The notes: a model not told the origin generated them from the letters alone. DNA of 64,000 bases from Roseburia zhanii (GCF_014287635.1 NZ_JACOPH010000002.1:310001-374000); one strand, 5' to 3'. Counted from the first letter of the stretch, positions 26,414 through 37,492 are shown. Translations and numbers: made by a program.

Positions 26414-29400
26414 ATGGAAAATAACAACTTGAATAAACTAGGCATTGACATCGGTTCTACAACTGTCAAAGTCGCCGTTTTAGACGAAAACAACCAGATT
26501 CTCTTTTCTGATTATGAGCGTCACTTTGCAAACATCAGGGAAACACTTGCCAGCCTTGTTACAAAGGCTTTAGAAAAATTAGGTGATCTGAAATTATCAC
26601 CGGTCATCACCGGTTCCGGTGGACTGACATTAGCCAAACATCTTGAAGTACCTTTTGTACAGGAAGTCGTAGCTGTATCAACTGCCCTTTCTGAATATGC
26701 CCCTAAGACAGACGTTGCGATCGAATTAGGCGGTGAAGATGCAAAGATCATCTATTTTGAAAATGGTAATGTGGAACAGCGTATGAACGGAATTTGTGCC
26801 GGCGGTACAGGTTCTTTTATTGACCAGATGGCATCTTTGATCCAGACAGATGCAGCCGGATTGAATGAATATGCCAAAAATTATCAGGAGATCTACCCGA
26901 TCGCTGCCCGCTGTGGTGTATTTGCAAAAACAGACATCCAGCCGCTGATCAATGAAGGTGCTACAAGGGAAGACCTTTCCGCTTCTATTTTTCAGGCAGT
27001 TGTCAACCAGACGATCAGTGGGTTAGCCTGTGGGAAACCGATCCGTGGCCATGTTGCCTTTTTAGGAGGTCCGCTCCACTTTTTATCCGAATTAAAAAAT
27101 GCATTTATCCGAACTTTAAATTTAGACGAAGAACATACGATAGAGCCGGAAAACTCTCATCTTTTTGCAGCGATCGGCTCTGCGTTAAATTATAAAGAAG
27201 ATTCCATTACAACACTTTCTTCCTTAAAGGAAAAACTTTCTTCTGACTTACATATGGAATTTGAAGTTGCCAGAATGCAGCCGCTTTTTGAAGATCAGGC
27301 TGAATATGATGAATTTTTAAACCGTCACAGAGGACATAATATCAAAACTGCGGACTTTGCCTCCTATCAGGGCAGCTGCTACCTTGGTATCGACGCAGGT
27401 TCGACGACTACAAAGATCGCCCTGATCGGAGAAGACGGTTCTCTTTTATATTCTTTTTACAGTAACAACAACGGCAGTCCGCTCGCTACAGCTCTCCGTT
27501 CTATCAAAGAGATCTATAAGCTTCTGCCGGACGGTGCAAAGATCGTACATTCCTGCTCTACCGGTTATGGTGAAGCTTTATTAAAGGCGGCTCTTTTACT
27601 GGATGAAGGTGAAGTAGAAACGGTTGCCCACTATTATGCAGCCGCATTTTTTGATCCAAAGGTAGACTGTATCTTAGACATCGGTGGCCAGGATATGAAA
27701 TGCATCAAGATCAAAAACCAGACGATCGACAGTGTGCAGCTCAATGAAGCCTGTTCTTCCGGCTGTGGTTCTTTCATCGAAACTTTCGCAAAATCCTTAA
27801 ACTACTCTGTACAGGATTTTGCAAAAGAAGCGCTTTTTGCAAAGAATCCGATCGACCTTGGTACACGCTGTACCGTATTTATGAATTCAAAAGTTAAACA
27901 GGCACAAAAAGAAGGCGCTACCGTAGCAGATATTTCTTCCGGTCTTGCTTATTCTGTCATCAAAAATGCACTGTTTAAAGTCATCAAATTATCTGATGCT
28001 TCTGAACTTGGTCAGAACATCGTTGTTCAGGGTGGTACATTCTATAATGATGCCGTCCTTAGAAGTTTTGAAAAAATATCCGGCTGTAAAGTTGTACGTC
28101 CTGATATTGCCGGTATCATGGGTGCGTTTGGTGCTGCCCTTATCGCAAGAGAACGCTATGAGGAAAACCAGACAAGCAGTATGCTCTCCACTGATGAAAT
28201 CAATGCCCTGACATTTGATACAGAATTAACACGCTGTCAGGGATGTACAAACCATTGTCTTTTAACGGTCAACCATTTTTCCGGTGACAGAAAATATATC
28301 ACCGGTAACCGCTGTGAAAAGGGACTTGGCGAAGTAAAGAAAAAAGAGGATGTTCCAAACCTCTTTGCTTATAAAAACCGCAGAATGTTTGCTTACCCGC
28401 CGCTTTCAAAAGAAGAAGCCGTCCGTGGTACTGTCGGCATTCCACGCGTATTAAATTTGTATGAAAACTATCCGTTCTGGGCAGTTTTCTTTAAAGAATT
28501 AAAATTCCGCACTCTGCTTTCTCCGCAGTCTACGAGAAAGATCTATGAGATGGGAATTGATTCCATTCCAAGTGAATCCGAATGCTATCCTGCAAAATTA
28601 GCCCATGGTCACATATCATGGCTGATAAATAAACAGGCTGATTTTATCTTCTATCCTGATATTCCATTTGAACGTAACGAATTTCCGGATTCGAACAACC
28701 ACTATAACTGTCCGATCGTTACATCCTATGCGGAAAATATCAAAAATAATGTAGATGCCATTACTTCCGGTCAGGTGCGTTTCTTAAATCCATTTTTAAC
28801 ATTTGGAGACTATCACGCCCTTGAGAAACAGTTAGCAGAAGTCTTTTCCACAGAATTTCAGATTCCAAAAGAAGAAATTCACGCTGCCGTAAAAGCCGGC
28901 TGGAAGGAACTTTCCGATACAAGGATTGAAATTGAAAAGAAAGGTGAGGAAGTCTTAGAATACTTAAAGGCAAATAACAAACGCGGAATCGTCCTTGCCG
29001 GCCGTCCTTACCATGTCGATCCAGAGATCAATCATGGCATCCCGGAACTGATCACGTCCTATGGACTTGCTGTTTTGACCGAAGATTCGATCTCACACCT
29101 GCATCCGGTAGAGCGTCCTTTAATCGTTATGGATCAATGGATGTACCACTCCAGACTTTATGCGGCTGCAAACTATGTAAAGACGCAGGATCATTTAGAC
29201 TTAATACAGTTAAATTCTTTCGGCTGCGGTCTTGATGCCGTTACTACAGACTGTGTCAATGATATTTTAAGTAAATCAGGCAAGATCTATACCTGCCTGA
29301 AAATTGATGAAGTCAATAACTTAGGTGCTGCACGTATCCGTATCCGTTCCTTACTTGCAGCGATCCGTGTCCGCGAGAAACGCAATACAGATAAGAACCG

Positions 29401-30664
29401 TACCATCGTTCCTGCAAATTACAACCGTGTGGTATTTACAGAGGAAATGCGTAAGAATTATACGATCCTCTGCCCACAGATGTCACCAATCCATTTTGAG
29501 CTGTTAGAGCCTGCTTTCCGTACCGCAGGCTACAATATGGTCGTACTCGATAATGACAACCGGACAGCAATCGATACCGGATTAAAATTTGTAAATAATG
29601 ATGCCTGCTATCCTTCCCTGATCGTCGTTGGTCAGATCATGGATGCGGTCCTTTCCGGTCAGTATGATATGAGTAAAACTGCTGTCTTAATCTCCCAGAC
29701 AGGTGGTGGCTGCCGTGCATCAAATTATATCGGTTTTATCCGGCGTGCCTTAGAAAAAGCCGGTTATAAAGATATCCCTGTCATTTCGATCAACCTAAGC
29801 GGCTTAGAGAAAAATCCGGGCTTTAAGATTACACTTCCGCTGATACAGCATGGACTTTATGCATTGATATTCGGTGATATCTTTATGCGCTGTCTGTACC
29901 GTACCAGACCATATGAAGCAGTTCCCGGATCTGCAAATGCACTGCATGAGAAGTGGAAGGAAAAGGTCATTGCCTTTGTTGCACAGAATAAAGTACTCTC
30001 CCACCGGAAATTCAAACAGATGTGCCGTGAGATTATCCGTGATTTTGACAACCTTCCGATGCTTGATATCAAAAAACCGAAAGTTGGTGTTGTAGGTGAG
30101 ATCCTTGTAAAATTCCTTCCTGCTGCAAACAACTATTTAGTTGACCTGTTAGAATCAGAAGGTGCAGAAGCTGTTGTTCCTGACCTGACTGACTTTTTAC
30201 TCTACTGCTTCTATAATCAGAATTTTCAAGTGGAATATCTTGGCAAGAATAAGAAAGCTGCAAGAAATGCCAACCTTGGCATTGCATTTTTCGAATGGTT
30301 AAGAAGTGCTGCCCGTGATGAATTTGAAAAGAGCCGTCATTTCACCCCGCCTGCAGAGATCTCTGTCCTTGCTGATTATGCCAAAGATATCGTATCTTTA
30401 GGAAATCAGACAGGTGAAGGCTGGTTTCTGACCGGTGAAATGTTAGAACTGATCCATACAGGCACGAATAACATTGTCTGCACTCAGCCGTTTGGCTGTC
30501 TGCCAAACCACGTTGTCGGCAAAGGAGTTATCAAAGAATTACGCAAACAGCATCCGCTTGCAAATATTGTAGCGATCGATTATGATCCGGGAGCCAGTGA
30601 AGTAAATCAGTTAAACCGTATCAAGCTGATGCTCTCTACTGCACAGAAGAATCTGGCTAAGTAA
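26414..30664 (+). CDS. 2-hydroxyacyl-CoA dehydratase activator-type protein (tandem ASKHA ATPase plus DUF2229 and dehydratase-like region)
   Basis: 1416 residues. Two BadF/HgdC-type ATPase units: the first opens [16 protein letters not shown] (from residue 10) with the iron-sulfur ligand Cys128 in [11 protein letters not shown]; the second opens [13 protein letters not shown] (about residue 325) with Cys447 and Cys451 in ACSSGCGSF. From about residue 600 come a four-Cys motif ([14 protein letters not shown]) and the DUF2229 part ([15 protein letters not shown]), then a large C-terminal region. Small activators (HgdC) use ATP to drive an electron into a radical dehydratase; this long fused form is common in Clostridia but its partner is unknown. 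No dehydratase subunits are adjacent. Confidence 0.85.
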   Translation: MENNNLNKLGIDIGSTTVKVAVLDENNQILFSDYERHFANIRETLASLVTKALEKLGDLKLSPVITGSGGLTLAKHLEVPFVQEVVAVSTALSEYAPKTDVAIELGGEDAKIIYFENGNVEQRMNGICAGGTGSFIDQMASLIQTDAAGLNEYAKNYQEIYPIAARCGVFAKTDIQPLINEGATREDLSASIFQAVVNQTISGLACGKPIRGHVAFLGGPLHFLSELKNAFIRTLNLDEEHTIEPENSHLFAAIGSALNYKEDSITTLSSLKEKLSSDLHMEFEVARMQPLFEDQAEYDEFLNRHRGHNIKTADFASYQGSCYLGIDAGSTTTKIALIGEDGSLLYSFYSNNNGSPLATALRSIKEIYKLLPDGAKIVHSCSTGYGEALLKAALLLDEGEVETVAHYYAAAFFDPKVDCILDIGGQDMKCIKIKNQTIDSVQLNEACSSGCGSFIETFAKSLNYSVQDFAKEALFAKNPIDLGTRCTVFMNSKVKQAQKEGATVADISSGLAYSVIKNALFKVIKLSDASELGQNIVVQGGTFYNDAVLRSFEKISGCKVVRPDIAGIMGAFGAALIARERYEENQTSSMLSTDEINALTFDTELTRCQGCTNHCLLTVNHFSGDRKYITGNRCEKGLGEVKKKEDVPNLFAYKNRRMFAYPPLSKEEAVRGTVGIPRVLNLYENYPFWAVFFKELKFRTLLSPQSTRKIYEMGIDSIPSESECYPAKLAHGHISWLINKQADFIFYPDIPFERNEFPDSNNHYNCPIVTSYAENIKNNVDAITSGQVRFLNPFLTFGDYHALEKQLAEVFSTEFQIPKEEIHAAVKAGWKELSDTRIEIEKKGEEVLEYLKANNKRGIVLAGRPYHVDPEINHGIPELITSYGLAVLTEDSISHLHPVERPLIVMDQWMYHSRLYAAANYVKTQDHLDLIQLNSFGCGLDAVTTDCVNDILSKSGKIYTCLKIDEVNNLGAARIRIRSLLAAIRVREKRNTDKNRTIVPANYNRVVFTEEMRKNYTILCPQMSPIHFELLEPAFRTAGYNMVVLDNDNRTAIDTGLKFVNNDACYPSLIVVGQIMDAVLSGQYDMSKTAVLISQTGGGCRASNYIGFIRRALEKAGYKDIPVISINLSGLEKNPGFKITLPLIQHGLYALIFGDIFMRCLYRTRPYEAVPGSANALHEKWKEKVIAFVAQNKVLSHRKFKQMCREIIRDFDNLPMLDIKKPKVGVVGEILVKFLPAANNYLVDLLESEGAEAVVPDLTDFLLYCFYNQNFQVEYLGKNKKAARNANLGIAFFEWLRSAARDEFEKSRHFTPPAEISVLADYAKDIVSLGNQTGEGWFLTGEMLELIHTGTNNIVCTQPFGCLPNHVVGKGVIKELRKQHPLANIVAIDYDPGASEVNQLNRIKLMLSTAQKNLAK

Positions 30665-30717
30665 ACTTTACAAAAAAACTTTCTTTTTTAGTAAAATAAT
30701 ATATAGAACTTTTGATA

Positions 30718-30766
30718 AACCGCTGTTATACAAGTCATAAGTATACTTCGTATAACAGCGGTTTTA
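30718..30766 (+). terminator. Terminator of the dehydratase-activator gene
   Basis: AAACCGCTGTTATAC pairs with GTATAACAGCGGTTTT around a 17-base loop, followed by a short T-rich end. Confidence 0.8.
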
Positions 30767-30800
30767 CTATGTACTAAAAATTATATCAGGAGGGATTTTA

Positions 30801-31216
30801 TGAAGCACAGGGACGAAAGATTCTGTGCATGGCACTTGTTCTCACATTATCCGCAAGCTATCCGGCTTCCGGAAGGTTTTTCAAAACCTTTAGAGGACAA
30901 TAACGGAATGACCTTAACAAGCAGTACTGCTACCTCTTTAGTATCTGACTGTGATACTGTGATCGATGTAAATGTACAGTGAAAAATGCTTCCGTTTACC
31001 ACGCATCTGTAACAGACACATCTGTTTTAAAATCAAAGGCATTTACTTTACTTTTTGATGTAAAACAGTCTGCTCTTTCAGGAGATACTGCAATAACAGA
31101 TCCTCGTGCCGCCTTTAATATCGGTAATAAGGCAAATGCCATCCATGTACTTACCTATTCCGGTAAATTAGGCTATGGTGCTGATGGCAGCAGCGGTTCT
31201 TCTTTATATACATATA
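30801..31216 (+). pseudogene. Remnant of a secreted protein gene
   Basis: A good ribosome site (AGGAGG) precedes the ATG at 30801, but the reading frame is broken. A signal-peptide-like stretch KILCMALVLTLSASYPASG is only readable in a shifted frame from about 30822, then a stop follows. A third piece (about 30979-31216: SVLKSKAFTLLFDVKQSALSGD, RAAFNIGNKANAIHVLTYSG) looks like a beta-sandwich, perhaps LamG-like. It runs into the end of the convergent 931-residue gene, which has removed its 3' part. The original product is not identifiable. Confidence 0.55.
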
Positions 31217-34012
31217 TTAACGGTTCATTTTATAGCCACATTTCGGGCAGACATTTCCACCTTTATAGGTATATCCACAGCGGAAACAACAGATCGTTTC
31301 ATGCTTTTCACTGGCAAGATATGTCAGATTCCTGGAATCCGGTTTTTCCTGCAGATAAGATATGAAATCTTTCAGGCAGCTGCCCCATGCAGGCAGTTCT
31401 TTTTTGTCTACTGCATAGGGAAGTCTGATCTTCGTTCCATCTTTTATTTCAATCGACACGCCTGTATTTAACAGACCTGTCTGTGTCTGTACTTTCCGGA
31501 TATCTCCGATCGGAATCATATATGCATTTAACATTGTCCTGTAAAATAAATGCTCCGGTGTCAAGATGATTCCTTCTTTTCCAGACTGATTTCTTGATGT
31601 ATCCACAACTAAGATCGGATATTCAAATAATCCACGTTTTGTACCATAGGTATCTAATGCAAACCGGATCGTTGCTAATTCCTCCTCCGTTGCTTCTTTC
31701 ATCATCACTTTTCTTGCCGGATAGAAATGATACCTGTCATTTTCTTTGATCTTTCCTTTTAAACTTTCCTGCAATTTATGGACTAATAACTCACACTCAT
31801 CTGTTTTTAACTTGATCAGACGCTTCTTTAACATCTCAAGTGCATTTGTCTTAAGCTTCGGCAAAAAGATGCCTTCATCTACCTTTTGATAGGCTTCTAA
31901 GGCTTCATCTGCTGTCATCTGCGGCAGATTTTCACAGATTTTATCTAATGCTTCGCTATCCATTGCTGTAAGTTTTTCTTCTAACTTCTGCATGTAAGGA
32001 GCAAGCAGCTGTTCATCAAACTGCATCCCTTTTAATCTTCTCATCAATTCCGTAAGTCCGGTACGGTCTGCAATCCTTGTATGACGGATCATATTGGAAA
32101 TCTCACGGCTTTCTGCTGCTTTCTGCTTCTCTTTTAATGCTGCCTCATATGGTGAAAGATCCACTTCGGAATAGCCTTTTAAACGATCCATAAAAGCTCG
32201 GAACTGTTTTAGATCCTGTGTCGATGGTGCTTTCTGTACCATTGATGCCACTTCTGCTTCGCCCTGCCTTTTCTTTTCCTGATACAAAGTTTCTAAAACC
32301 TTCTGCTTTTCTGTATCCGGCAGATCTGTCTTTTCAATTTCTGAAATTGCACGCTGCATCTTTGCGTAATTTTCTCCCTTACAGCCTGCCGCTAATTTTT
32401 GGATATATTCACATTTCTGTGCTTCTTCACGTTTCCGGATCTGAGCTAAGATCGGCTCTTTATCTGTATCATAAAGATTTTTTTCCTGCAAGAGCTCCTT
32501 TTTAAACGATTCTAACTGCGTCGGTGATAACCTGTCGATCACATTACATTTTGCAAGATATCGTTTTCTTGCAGCATCTAATTTTGTCTTAGGGATCTCT
32601 TTCTTTTCTATCTGGTCTTTTGATACCGTTTTACCATCCGAAGATGCACTATCTTCCTGCTGTTGATCTTCTGCCTGCTGGCTGCTATGCATAACGGAAT
32701 GTCTTTCATTTCCTGGCTGACTGCCTGTTCCATCCTGCAGATCAGTGCTCTGTCCATCATTCATTTTTAAAGACCGATCCGGTCTGCCATCTGCACCCGA
32801 CTGCGGCTCTGTCTGCCGGCTGCCATCTGCACTGAAATGTTCTCCATTTTTTCGTCTGCTGCCTGCTTTGAAATCTTTGGCACTCTGTCTGTCATCTACA
32901 TGATTTCTATTTCCACGCTTAGGTGAGCGTCCTGCCTCATCTACGGCTTTTTCTAAATACTTCACACTTTCAGCCGGATAAAATCCTTCTTCGATCTTCG
33001 CCTTTAATACTTCTAATCCTTTGTCATCCAAGGCATCCATATTAGAACATATCGTTTCAAGACTTTCTTTTGTATCGTTGATCTGCATCTGATTCTTTCT
33101 TTTTCGTATCACTTCATATTCATTGAATTTATAATTGGACACACGATCTCCCTGGCTGCCTAACAGCTCTAAATAATCCTCATAAGCATGCGTATCACTC
33201 ATAAAATCCATTACATAAACATCGCCTTCTGCTAAGAGTTTCTCCGGTCTTGGCGTATAAAAACAATGGCAGGTATTACAAGTATAGGCTCTGGCTAAAA
33301 ATACACCACCCTCCACTGTTTCAATCCGAAATTCCTTATTTTCCGGAAAAACGACCATGTGCAGATACTCTCTGCATTTCGGACACTGATAACCTACCAT
33401 ATAAAAGTTATTTCCCAGACGGTTCTTCTGTCTTTGGGCATACGTTGTATCCTGTTTTAGAAATGTCTTTTTCTGCTTATTCCAGACTAATTTATGCCAC
33501 AATCCACCGGATTCCATTTCTTCTTCCACCGGCTTTTCTTTTTCTTCTTCTGCCTCTATGGCACATCCGATGACATCTTCATAATTCAGCCGGATACCGG
33601 CTTTATAAAAGCGGAAATTCTCCTGACTATATCCCGGTTCCACAGCAAACTCCCGAAGAACTGTTGTAAATAATGTATTTAACTGTGCGTAATCCTGTTC
33701 CACTTTCACACCGCGGATCATGCCCCATTTTCCAAATGCATACAATACAAGATTTAATACATTCTGCACTTTTGTATGATTGTCAAGTTCGATCACATCT
33801 TCCTCTTTCACAGGTATATCGATGATATTCGTCAGGACTTTTCTATTCTCAAAATTGAAAAATAATGACCGTACCCTTCCCTGAAGGATCAGGTAATCTC
33901 CTACTACCACGAAAGTTCCGTTCCATTCTACCGGTTCTTTCATCGTCCGTATGAGTTTTTCAAATGTCAGTTTTAATTCTAAATTTGTTTTTAATATGAT
34001 CATATCAAACAC
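31217..34012 (-). CDS. Large zinc-ribbon, helical-repeat protein with PH-like C-terminal part; function unknown
   Basis: 931 residues, not recognised as a named family. An N-terminal alpha/beta domain (about 1-160), then a zinc site (CPKC near 208 and CNTC near 243), then a low-complexity charged linker (about 385-490). Next come several helical units of about 65-70 residues each containing an L.PY..AL-like motif (LSPYEAALKEK, LAPYMQKLEEK). Finally a PH-like strand region (ILTPEHLFYRTMLNAYMIPIGDIRKV) leads to a terminal zinc ribbon (CCFRCGYTYKG, CPKCGYKMNR). No signal peptide or membrane segment. It is a monocistronic gene by position. Confidence 0.6.
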   Translation of the reverse strand: MFDMIILKTNLELKLTFEKLIRTMKEPVEWNGTFVVVGDYLILQGRVRSLFFNFENRKVLTNIIDIPVKEEDVIELDNHTKVQNVLNLVLYAFGKWGMIRGVKVEQDYAQLNTLFTTVLREFAVEPGYSQENFRFYKAGIRLNYEDVIGCAIEAEEEKEKPVEEEMESGGLWHKLVWNKQKKTFLKQDTTYAQRQKNRLGNNFYMVGYQCPKCREYLHMVVFPENKEFRIETVEGGVFLARAYTCNTCHCFYTPRPEKLLAEGDVYVMDFMSDTHAYEDYLELLGSQGDRVSNYKFNEYEVIRKRKNQMQINDTKESLETICSNMDALDDKGLEVLKAKIEEGFYPAESVKYLEKAVDEAGRSPKRGNRNHVDDRQSAKDFKAGSRRKNGEHFSADGSRQTEPQSGADGRPDRSLKMNDGQSTDLQDGTGSQPGNERHSVMHSSQQAEDQQQEDSASSDGKTVSKDQIEKKEIPKTKLDAARKRYLAKCNVIDRLSPTQLESFKKELLQEKNLYDTDKEPILAQIRKREEAQKCEYIQKLAAGCKGENYAKMQRAISEIEKTDLPDTEKQKVLETLYQEKKRQGEAEVASMVQKAPSTQDLKQFRAFMDRLKGYSEVDLSPYEAALKEKQKAAESREISNMIRHTRIADRTGLTELMRRLKGMQFDEQLLAPYMQKLEEKLTAMDSEALDKICENLPQMTADEALEAYQKVDEGIFLPKLKTNALEMLKKRLIKLKTDECELLVHKLQESLKGKIKENDRYHFYPARKVMMKEATEEELATIRFALDTYGTKRGLFEYPILVVDTSRNQSGKEGIILTPEHLFYRTMLNAYMIPIGDIRKVQTQTGLLNTGVSIEIKDGTKIRLPYAVDKKELPAWGSCLKDFISYLQEKPDSRNLTYLASEKHETICCFRCGYTYKGGNVCPKCGYKMNR

Positions 34013-34095
34013 CTCTCTTATCTATTGTAATGAGGAATCGGATTTTCAATTTCATCTTTATATGTGGCATCCTTCTTATATGCTTTTTTTTAGTG

Positions 34096-34980
34096 TTATT
34101 TTTTGAATGTTTCTAAAAATTCATCTGTACTGGTACAAACCACAGCCGATTCAAGCATTTTTTGAAGTACATCCGTATCTGTTGTCTGCGTAACTAATTT
34201 TTTTATGGAATCTGTTAACAGATTTCTGATACTTAGAATATTGGTAACATTGGTGACTAATGTTTCTAATTTTCCCTCTATCCTACCTTCTGTCCTGCCT
34301 TCCTCTTTTCCTGCCTGAAACTCTTCCTGCATCAATTCTTCGATCATCATAAAGCGTTCCTCCATCTGACGGCTCTTTTTTATATCATTGACACTATTTT
34401 GCAGCTGTCTGACATAAGAATCATTGCAATCATCCGAATGAATGGCATCTTCTGCCCCAATATAATTTAACAGTTCTACTAATTCTTTCGGTACTTCTGA
34501 TTCATTATTTCCTTTTGTACTTAATAATATCGTATGTCTGCCATTCTGTAAAGTTTTGCCTGTTTCTTTGCATACTTCTTCAAATGTATATCGGTATTTT
34601 CCATCTTCAAATGGATCAAAATCACATACAAAAATAACATATGCTTCCGGCAAGGTTTCATAACCTTCTGATGGGTGCAATTCACTCATATCAATCTGAT
34701 CGTGATAATAACGTGTCCTACGTGGTAAGTTATTTTTTGGCTGAATCTGCATTTCGATATTAAATGCCTTTGAATTTCCTTTTGCATAGACATCCAGACG
34801 TATGCCATGATAATCTGGATGATAGATAAGACTTTTCTCTTTGTCTACAACAACATGATCAATCTGAATCTCAAGTGCCCGTTCTAAAAATCCCTGACAA
34901 TTTAACTCATTCATCATAACTGCGGTGAACATGAAATTATCTTTGATTGTAAGCTGTTGTAATGTTCGTTTTTTCCCCAT
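34096..34980 (-). CDS. Rpn-family PD-(D/E)XK nuclease (transposase-like)
   Basis: 294 residues. Start LQQLTIKDNFMFTAVM, and the nuclease core GIRLDVYAKG...FNIEMQIQ, giving the D-(ExQ) catalytic pattern of the Rpn/PDDEXK_2 family. The C-terminal part has short tandem units (GKEEGRTEGRIEGKLE), a typical Rpn feature. E. coli RpnA-type proteins promote RecA-independent recombination and have been linked to phage restriction, with a small protein from an internal start. MMIEELMQEEF around residue 212 could serve as such a start here. Function in this host is inferred. Confidence 0.85.
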   Translation of the reverse strand: MGKKRTLQQLTIKDNFMFTAVMMNELNCQGFLERALEIQIDHVVVDKEKSLIYHPDYHGIRLDVYAKGNSKAFNIEMQIQPKNNLPRRTRYYHDQIDMSELHPSEGYETLPEAYVIFVCDFDPFEDGKYRYTFEEVCKETGKTLQNGRHTILLSTKGNNESEVPKELVELLNYIGAEDAIHSDDCNDSYVRQLQNSVNDIKKSRQMEERFMMIEELMQEEFQAGKEEGRTEGRIEGKLETLVTNVTNILSIRNLLTDSIKKLVTQTTDTDVLQKMLESAVVCTSTDEFLETFKK

Positions 34981-35149
34981 AGACTGTTTCCTCCAAAAAG
35001 AAGGATACCACCAGTGAAATGTAACATAAAATTATAAACGATACAATTCTTTAGTATAAAATTTTATGGAATTTTTATCTGTTTCCCAAATTTTATAAAC
35101 TTTTAAGAAATCCCCCACGCCTCTGTTTATCGGCATTTCAGCTACTTTG

Positions 35150-35176
35150 TTAGCACTCATCATCAAAGAGTGCTAG
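35150..35176 (+). promoter_or_regulatory. CIRCE operator (HrcA site) of htpG
   Basis: TTAGCACTC (35150-35158), 9-base spacer, GAGTGCTAG (35168-35176); only the last base differs from the CIRCE consensus. HrcA repression of chaperone genes is expected. Confidence 0.9.
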
Positions 35177-35183
35177 TTTTCTA

Positions 35184-35212
35184 TTGACTTTTGAAAAACC
35201 ACGTTATAAGAT
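35184..35212 (+). promoter_or_regulatory. Candidate htpG promoter
   Basis: TTGACT (35184-35189), 17 bases, TAAGAT (35207-35212). The -35 box starts eight bases after the CIRCE element, so the operator lies upstream of the promoter rather than over the start site as is usual. Confidence 0.6.
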
Positions 35213-35265
35213 AATATATAGATGAACAAAAATAGTACATTTAAGTATAAAGGAGTGTTTTTAAT

Positions 35266-37347
35266 ATGGCAGACAAACATGGCAGTTTATCAATCAACAG
35301 TGACAATATTTTCCCGGTCATTAAGAAATGGCTCTATTCCGATCACGATATCTTCTATCGTGAACTCATTTCCAATGGCTGCGATGCGATCACGAAACTG
35401 AAAAAACTCGATATGATGGGTGAATACGAACTTCCGGCTGATTATAAGCCTAAGATTGAAGTCATCACAGATTCCGATGCAAAGACATTGACATTTACTG
35501 ATAACGGACTTGGTATGACCGCTGATGAAGTGGAAGAATACATCAATCAGATCGCATTTTCCGGTGCAAATGATTTCTTAGAGAAATATAAAGATAAGGC
35601 AAATGATGATCAGATCATCGGTCACTTCGGACTTGGTTTCTACTCTGCATTTATGGTTGCAGACGAGGTACACATTGATACGCTTTCTTATAAAGAAGGT
35701 TCACAGCCCGTACACTGGGAATGTGACGGCGGTACAGAATTTGATATGAAAGATGGTATCAAAGATACTGTCGGTACTACGATCACACTTTTCTTAAATG
35801 AGGATTGTTTAGAATTTGCAAATGAATACCGTGCAAGAGAAGTCATTGAAAAGTACTGCTCTTTCATGCCGGTTGAGATTTTCTTATCGAAAGCGAATGC
35901 TGAGCCACAATATGAAACGATCAATCCGGAAGACAGATTAGATACCGATACCGTGATTGAAACCGTTGTGGAAGAAGCAAAGACCGAAGAAAAAGAAAAT
36001 GAAAACGGCGAAAAGGAAACGGTTGAAGTATCACCAAGAACCGAGAAATTAAAGATCTTAAAACGTCCGGTTCCGCTAAATGACACTACACCGCTCTGGA
36101 CGAAAAATCCAAAAGACTGTACGGAAGAAGAATATAAGACGTTCTACCGGAAAGTATTTGCAGATTACAAAGAGCCGCTTTTCTGGATTCATCTGAATAT
36201 GGATTACCCATTTAATTTAAAAGGTATCCTCTACTTCCCGAAGATCAATACAGAATACGACTCCATCGAAGGAACCATTAAATTATATAACAATCAGGTT
36301 TTCGTAGCAGACAATATTAAAGAAGTCATTCCTGAATTTTTAATGCTGTTAAAAGGTGTGATCGATTGTCCTGATCTTCCATTAAATGTATCCCGTAGTG
36401 CATTGCAGAACGATGGCTTTGTAAAGAAAATCTCCGATTATATCACCAAAAAAGTTGCTGATAAGCTGATCGGTATGTGTAAGACAGATAAAGAAGCCTA
36501 TGAAAAATACTGGGATGATATCAGTCCATTCATCAAATTCGGCTGCTTAAAAGATGAAAAATTCTGCGATAAGATCAATGATTATATCTTATTTAAAGAT
36601 ATCAATGATAAGTATCTCACCCTGCCGGAATGGATCAAACCAGTCGAAGAAAGTGAAGAATCCTCTGACGAAGCTGCACCTGAAGTTGAAAATGCAGACG
36701 GATCTTCTGCAACGGATGACAATACCGAAGAAAAAGATGACCGCAGTGTGATCTACTATGTAACCGATGTGAACCAGCAGGGACAGTACATCAAGATGTT
36801 TAAAGAACAGGGCATGAACGCTGTGATCTTAGACCACAACATTGATACTTCATTTATCTCCCAGTTAGAGCGTCGTAATGAAAAATATAAATTCATGCGT
36901 ATCGATGCTGACCTGACAGAATCCTTAAAAGAAGAAACAGATGCTGATGAATTAAAAGATGCCGCAGATACTCTTTCTGAGGTATTTCACAAAGCATTAA
37001 ACAACGACAAACTGACGGTTAAGGTAGAAAAATTAAAGGATACCAACATTTCCTCTATCATCACGCTTTCCGAAGAAGGCCGTCGTATGCAGGATATGAT
37101 GAAGATGTATGCCATGAGCGGTATGGGTATGGATGCATCCATGTTTGGTGCTGACCAGACCTTAACATTAAACGCTAACAATGATCTGGTAAAATATATC
37201 TTAGAGCATAAAGACTCTGAATATACCAATGATTTCTGTGAGCAGTTATACGATCTTGCCATGTTAAGCAACCAGCCATTAAGTCCGGATGCCATGACAA
37301 AATTCATTGCACGAAGCAATAAGATCATGATGCTGTTAGCAAAATAA
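35266..37347 (+). CDS. htpG: Molecular chaperone HtpG (Hsp90)
   Basis: 693 residues, longer than the roughly 625 of E. coli. N-terminal GHKL ATPase: ELISNGCDAI, TDNGLGMT, GHFGLGFYSAFMVAD. Middle domain WIHLNMDYPFNLKGILYFPK, and NVSRSALQND. Two acidic inserts account for the extra length: one around 235-260 (EEKENENGEKE) and a longer one near 465-495 (ESEESSDEAAPE). The dimerization domain ends in the ISxLLLxK-like tail MMLLAK. AAAGGAG precedes the start. Heat-shock control through HrcA is indicated by the CIRCE element. Confidence 0.97.
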   Translation: MADKHGSLSINSDNIFPVIKKWLYSDHDIFYRELISNGCDAITKLKKLDMMGEYELPADYKPKIEVITDSDAKTLTFTDNGLGMTADEVEEYINQIAFSGANDFLEKYKDKANDDQIIGHFGLGFYSAFMVADEVHIDTLSYKEGSQPVHWECDGGTEFDMKDGIKDTVGTTITLFLNEDCLEFANEYRAREVIEKYCSFMPVEIFLSKANAEPQYETINPEDRLDTDTVIETVVEEAKTEEKENENGEKETVEVSPRTEKLKILKRPVPLNDTTPLWTKNPKDCTEEEYKTFYRKVFADYKEPLFWIHLNMDYPFNLKGILYFPKINTEYDSIEGTIKLYNNQVFVADNIKEVIPEFLMLLKGVIDCPDLPLNVSRSALQNDGFVKKISDYITKKVADKLIGMCKTDKEAYEKYWDDISPFIKFGCLKDEKFCDKINDYILFKDINDKYLTLPEWIKPVEESEESSDEAAPEVENADGSSATDDNTEEKDDRSVIYYVTDVNQQGQYIKMFKEQGMNAVILDHNIDTSFISQLERRNEKYKFMRIDADLTESLKEETDADELKDAADTLSEVFHKALNNDKLTVKVEKLKDTNISSIITLSEEGRRMQDMMKMYAMSGMGMDASMFGADQTLTLNANNDLVKYILEHKDSEYTNDFCEQLYDLAMLSNQPLSPDAMTKFIARSNKIMMLLAK

Positions 37348-37404
37348 TTTCCGTAGACAGATTACTCAGTAGTCTGTGCTTAAAATAACCATCTGACAAC
37401 AAAC

Positions 37405-37450
37405 AGGAGCAACAAATGTGATCTCACATTCGCTGCTCCTGCTTATTTCA
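37405..37450. terminator. Terminator between htpG and the MATE gene
   Basis: AGGAGCA (37405-37411) pairs with TGCTCCT (37434-37440), with an inner AATGTGA/TCACATT stem, followed by GCTTATTTC. It sits between convergent genes. Confidence 0.7.
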
Positions 37451-37492
37451 TATAAAGACCTTTTTATATTTCACCGATTCAGATATTCTTTA

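Noticed and set aside
30979..31365. 128-residue frame downstream of the dehydratase activator as an intact gene
   Set aside because: It begins within decayed sequence, lacks a ribosome site and runs into the convergent gene; kept as part of the pseudogene.
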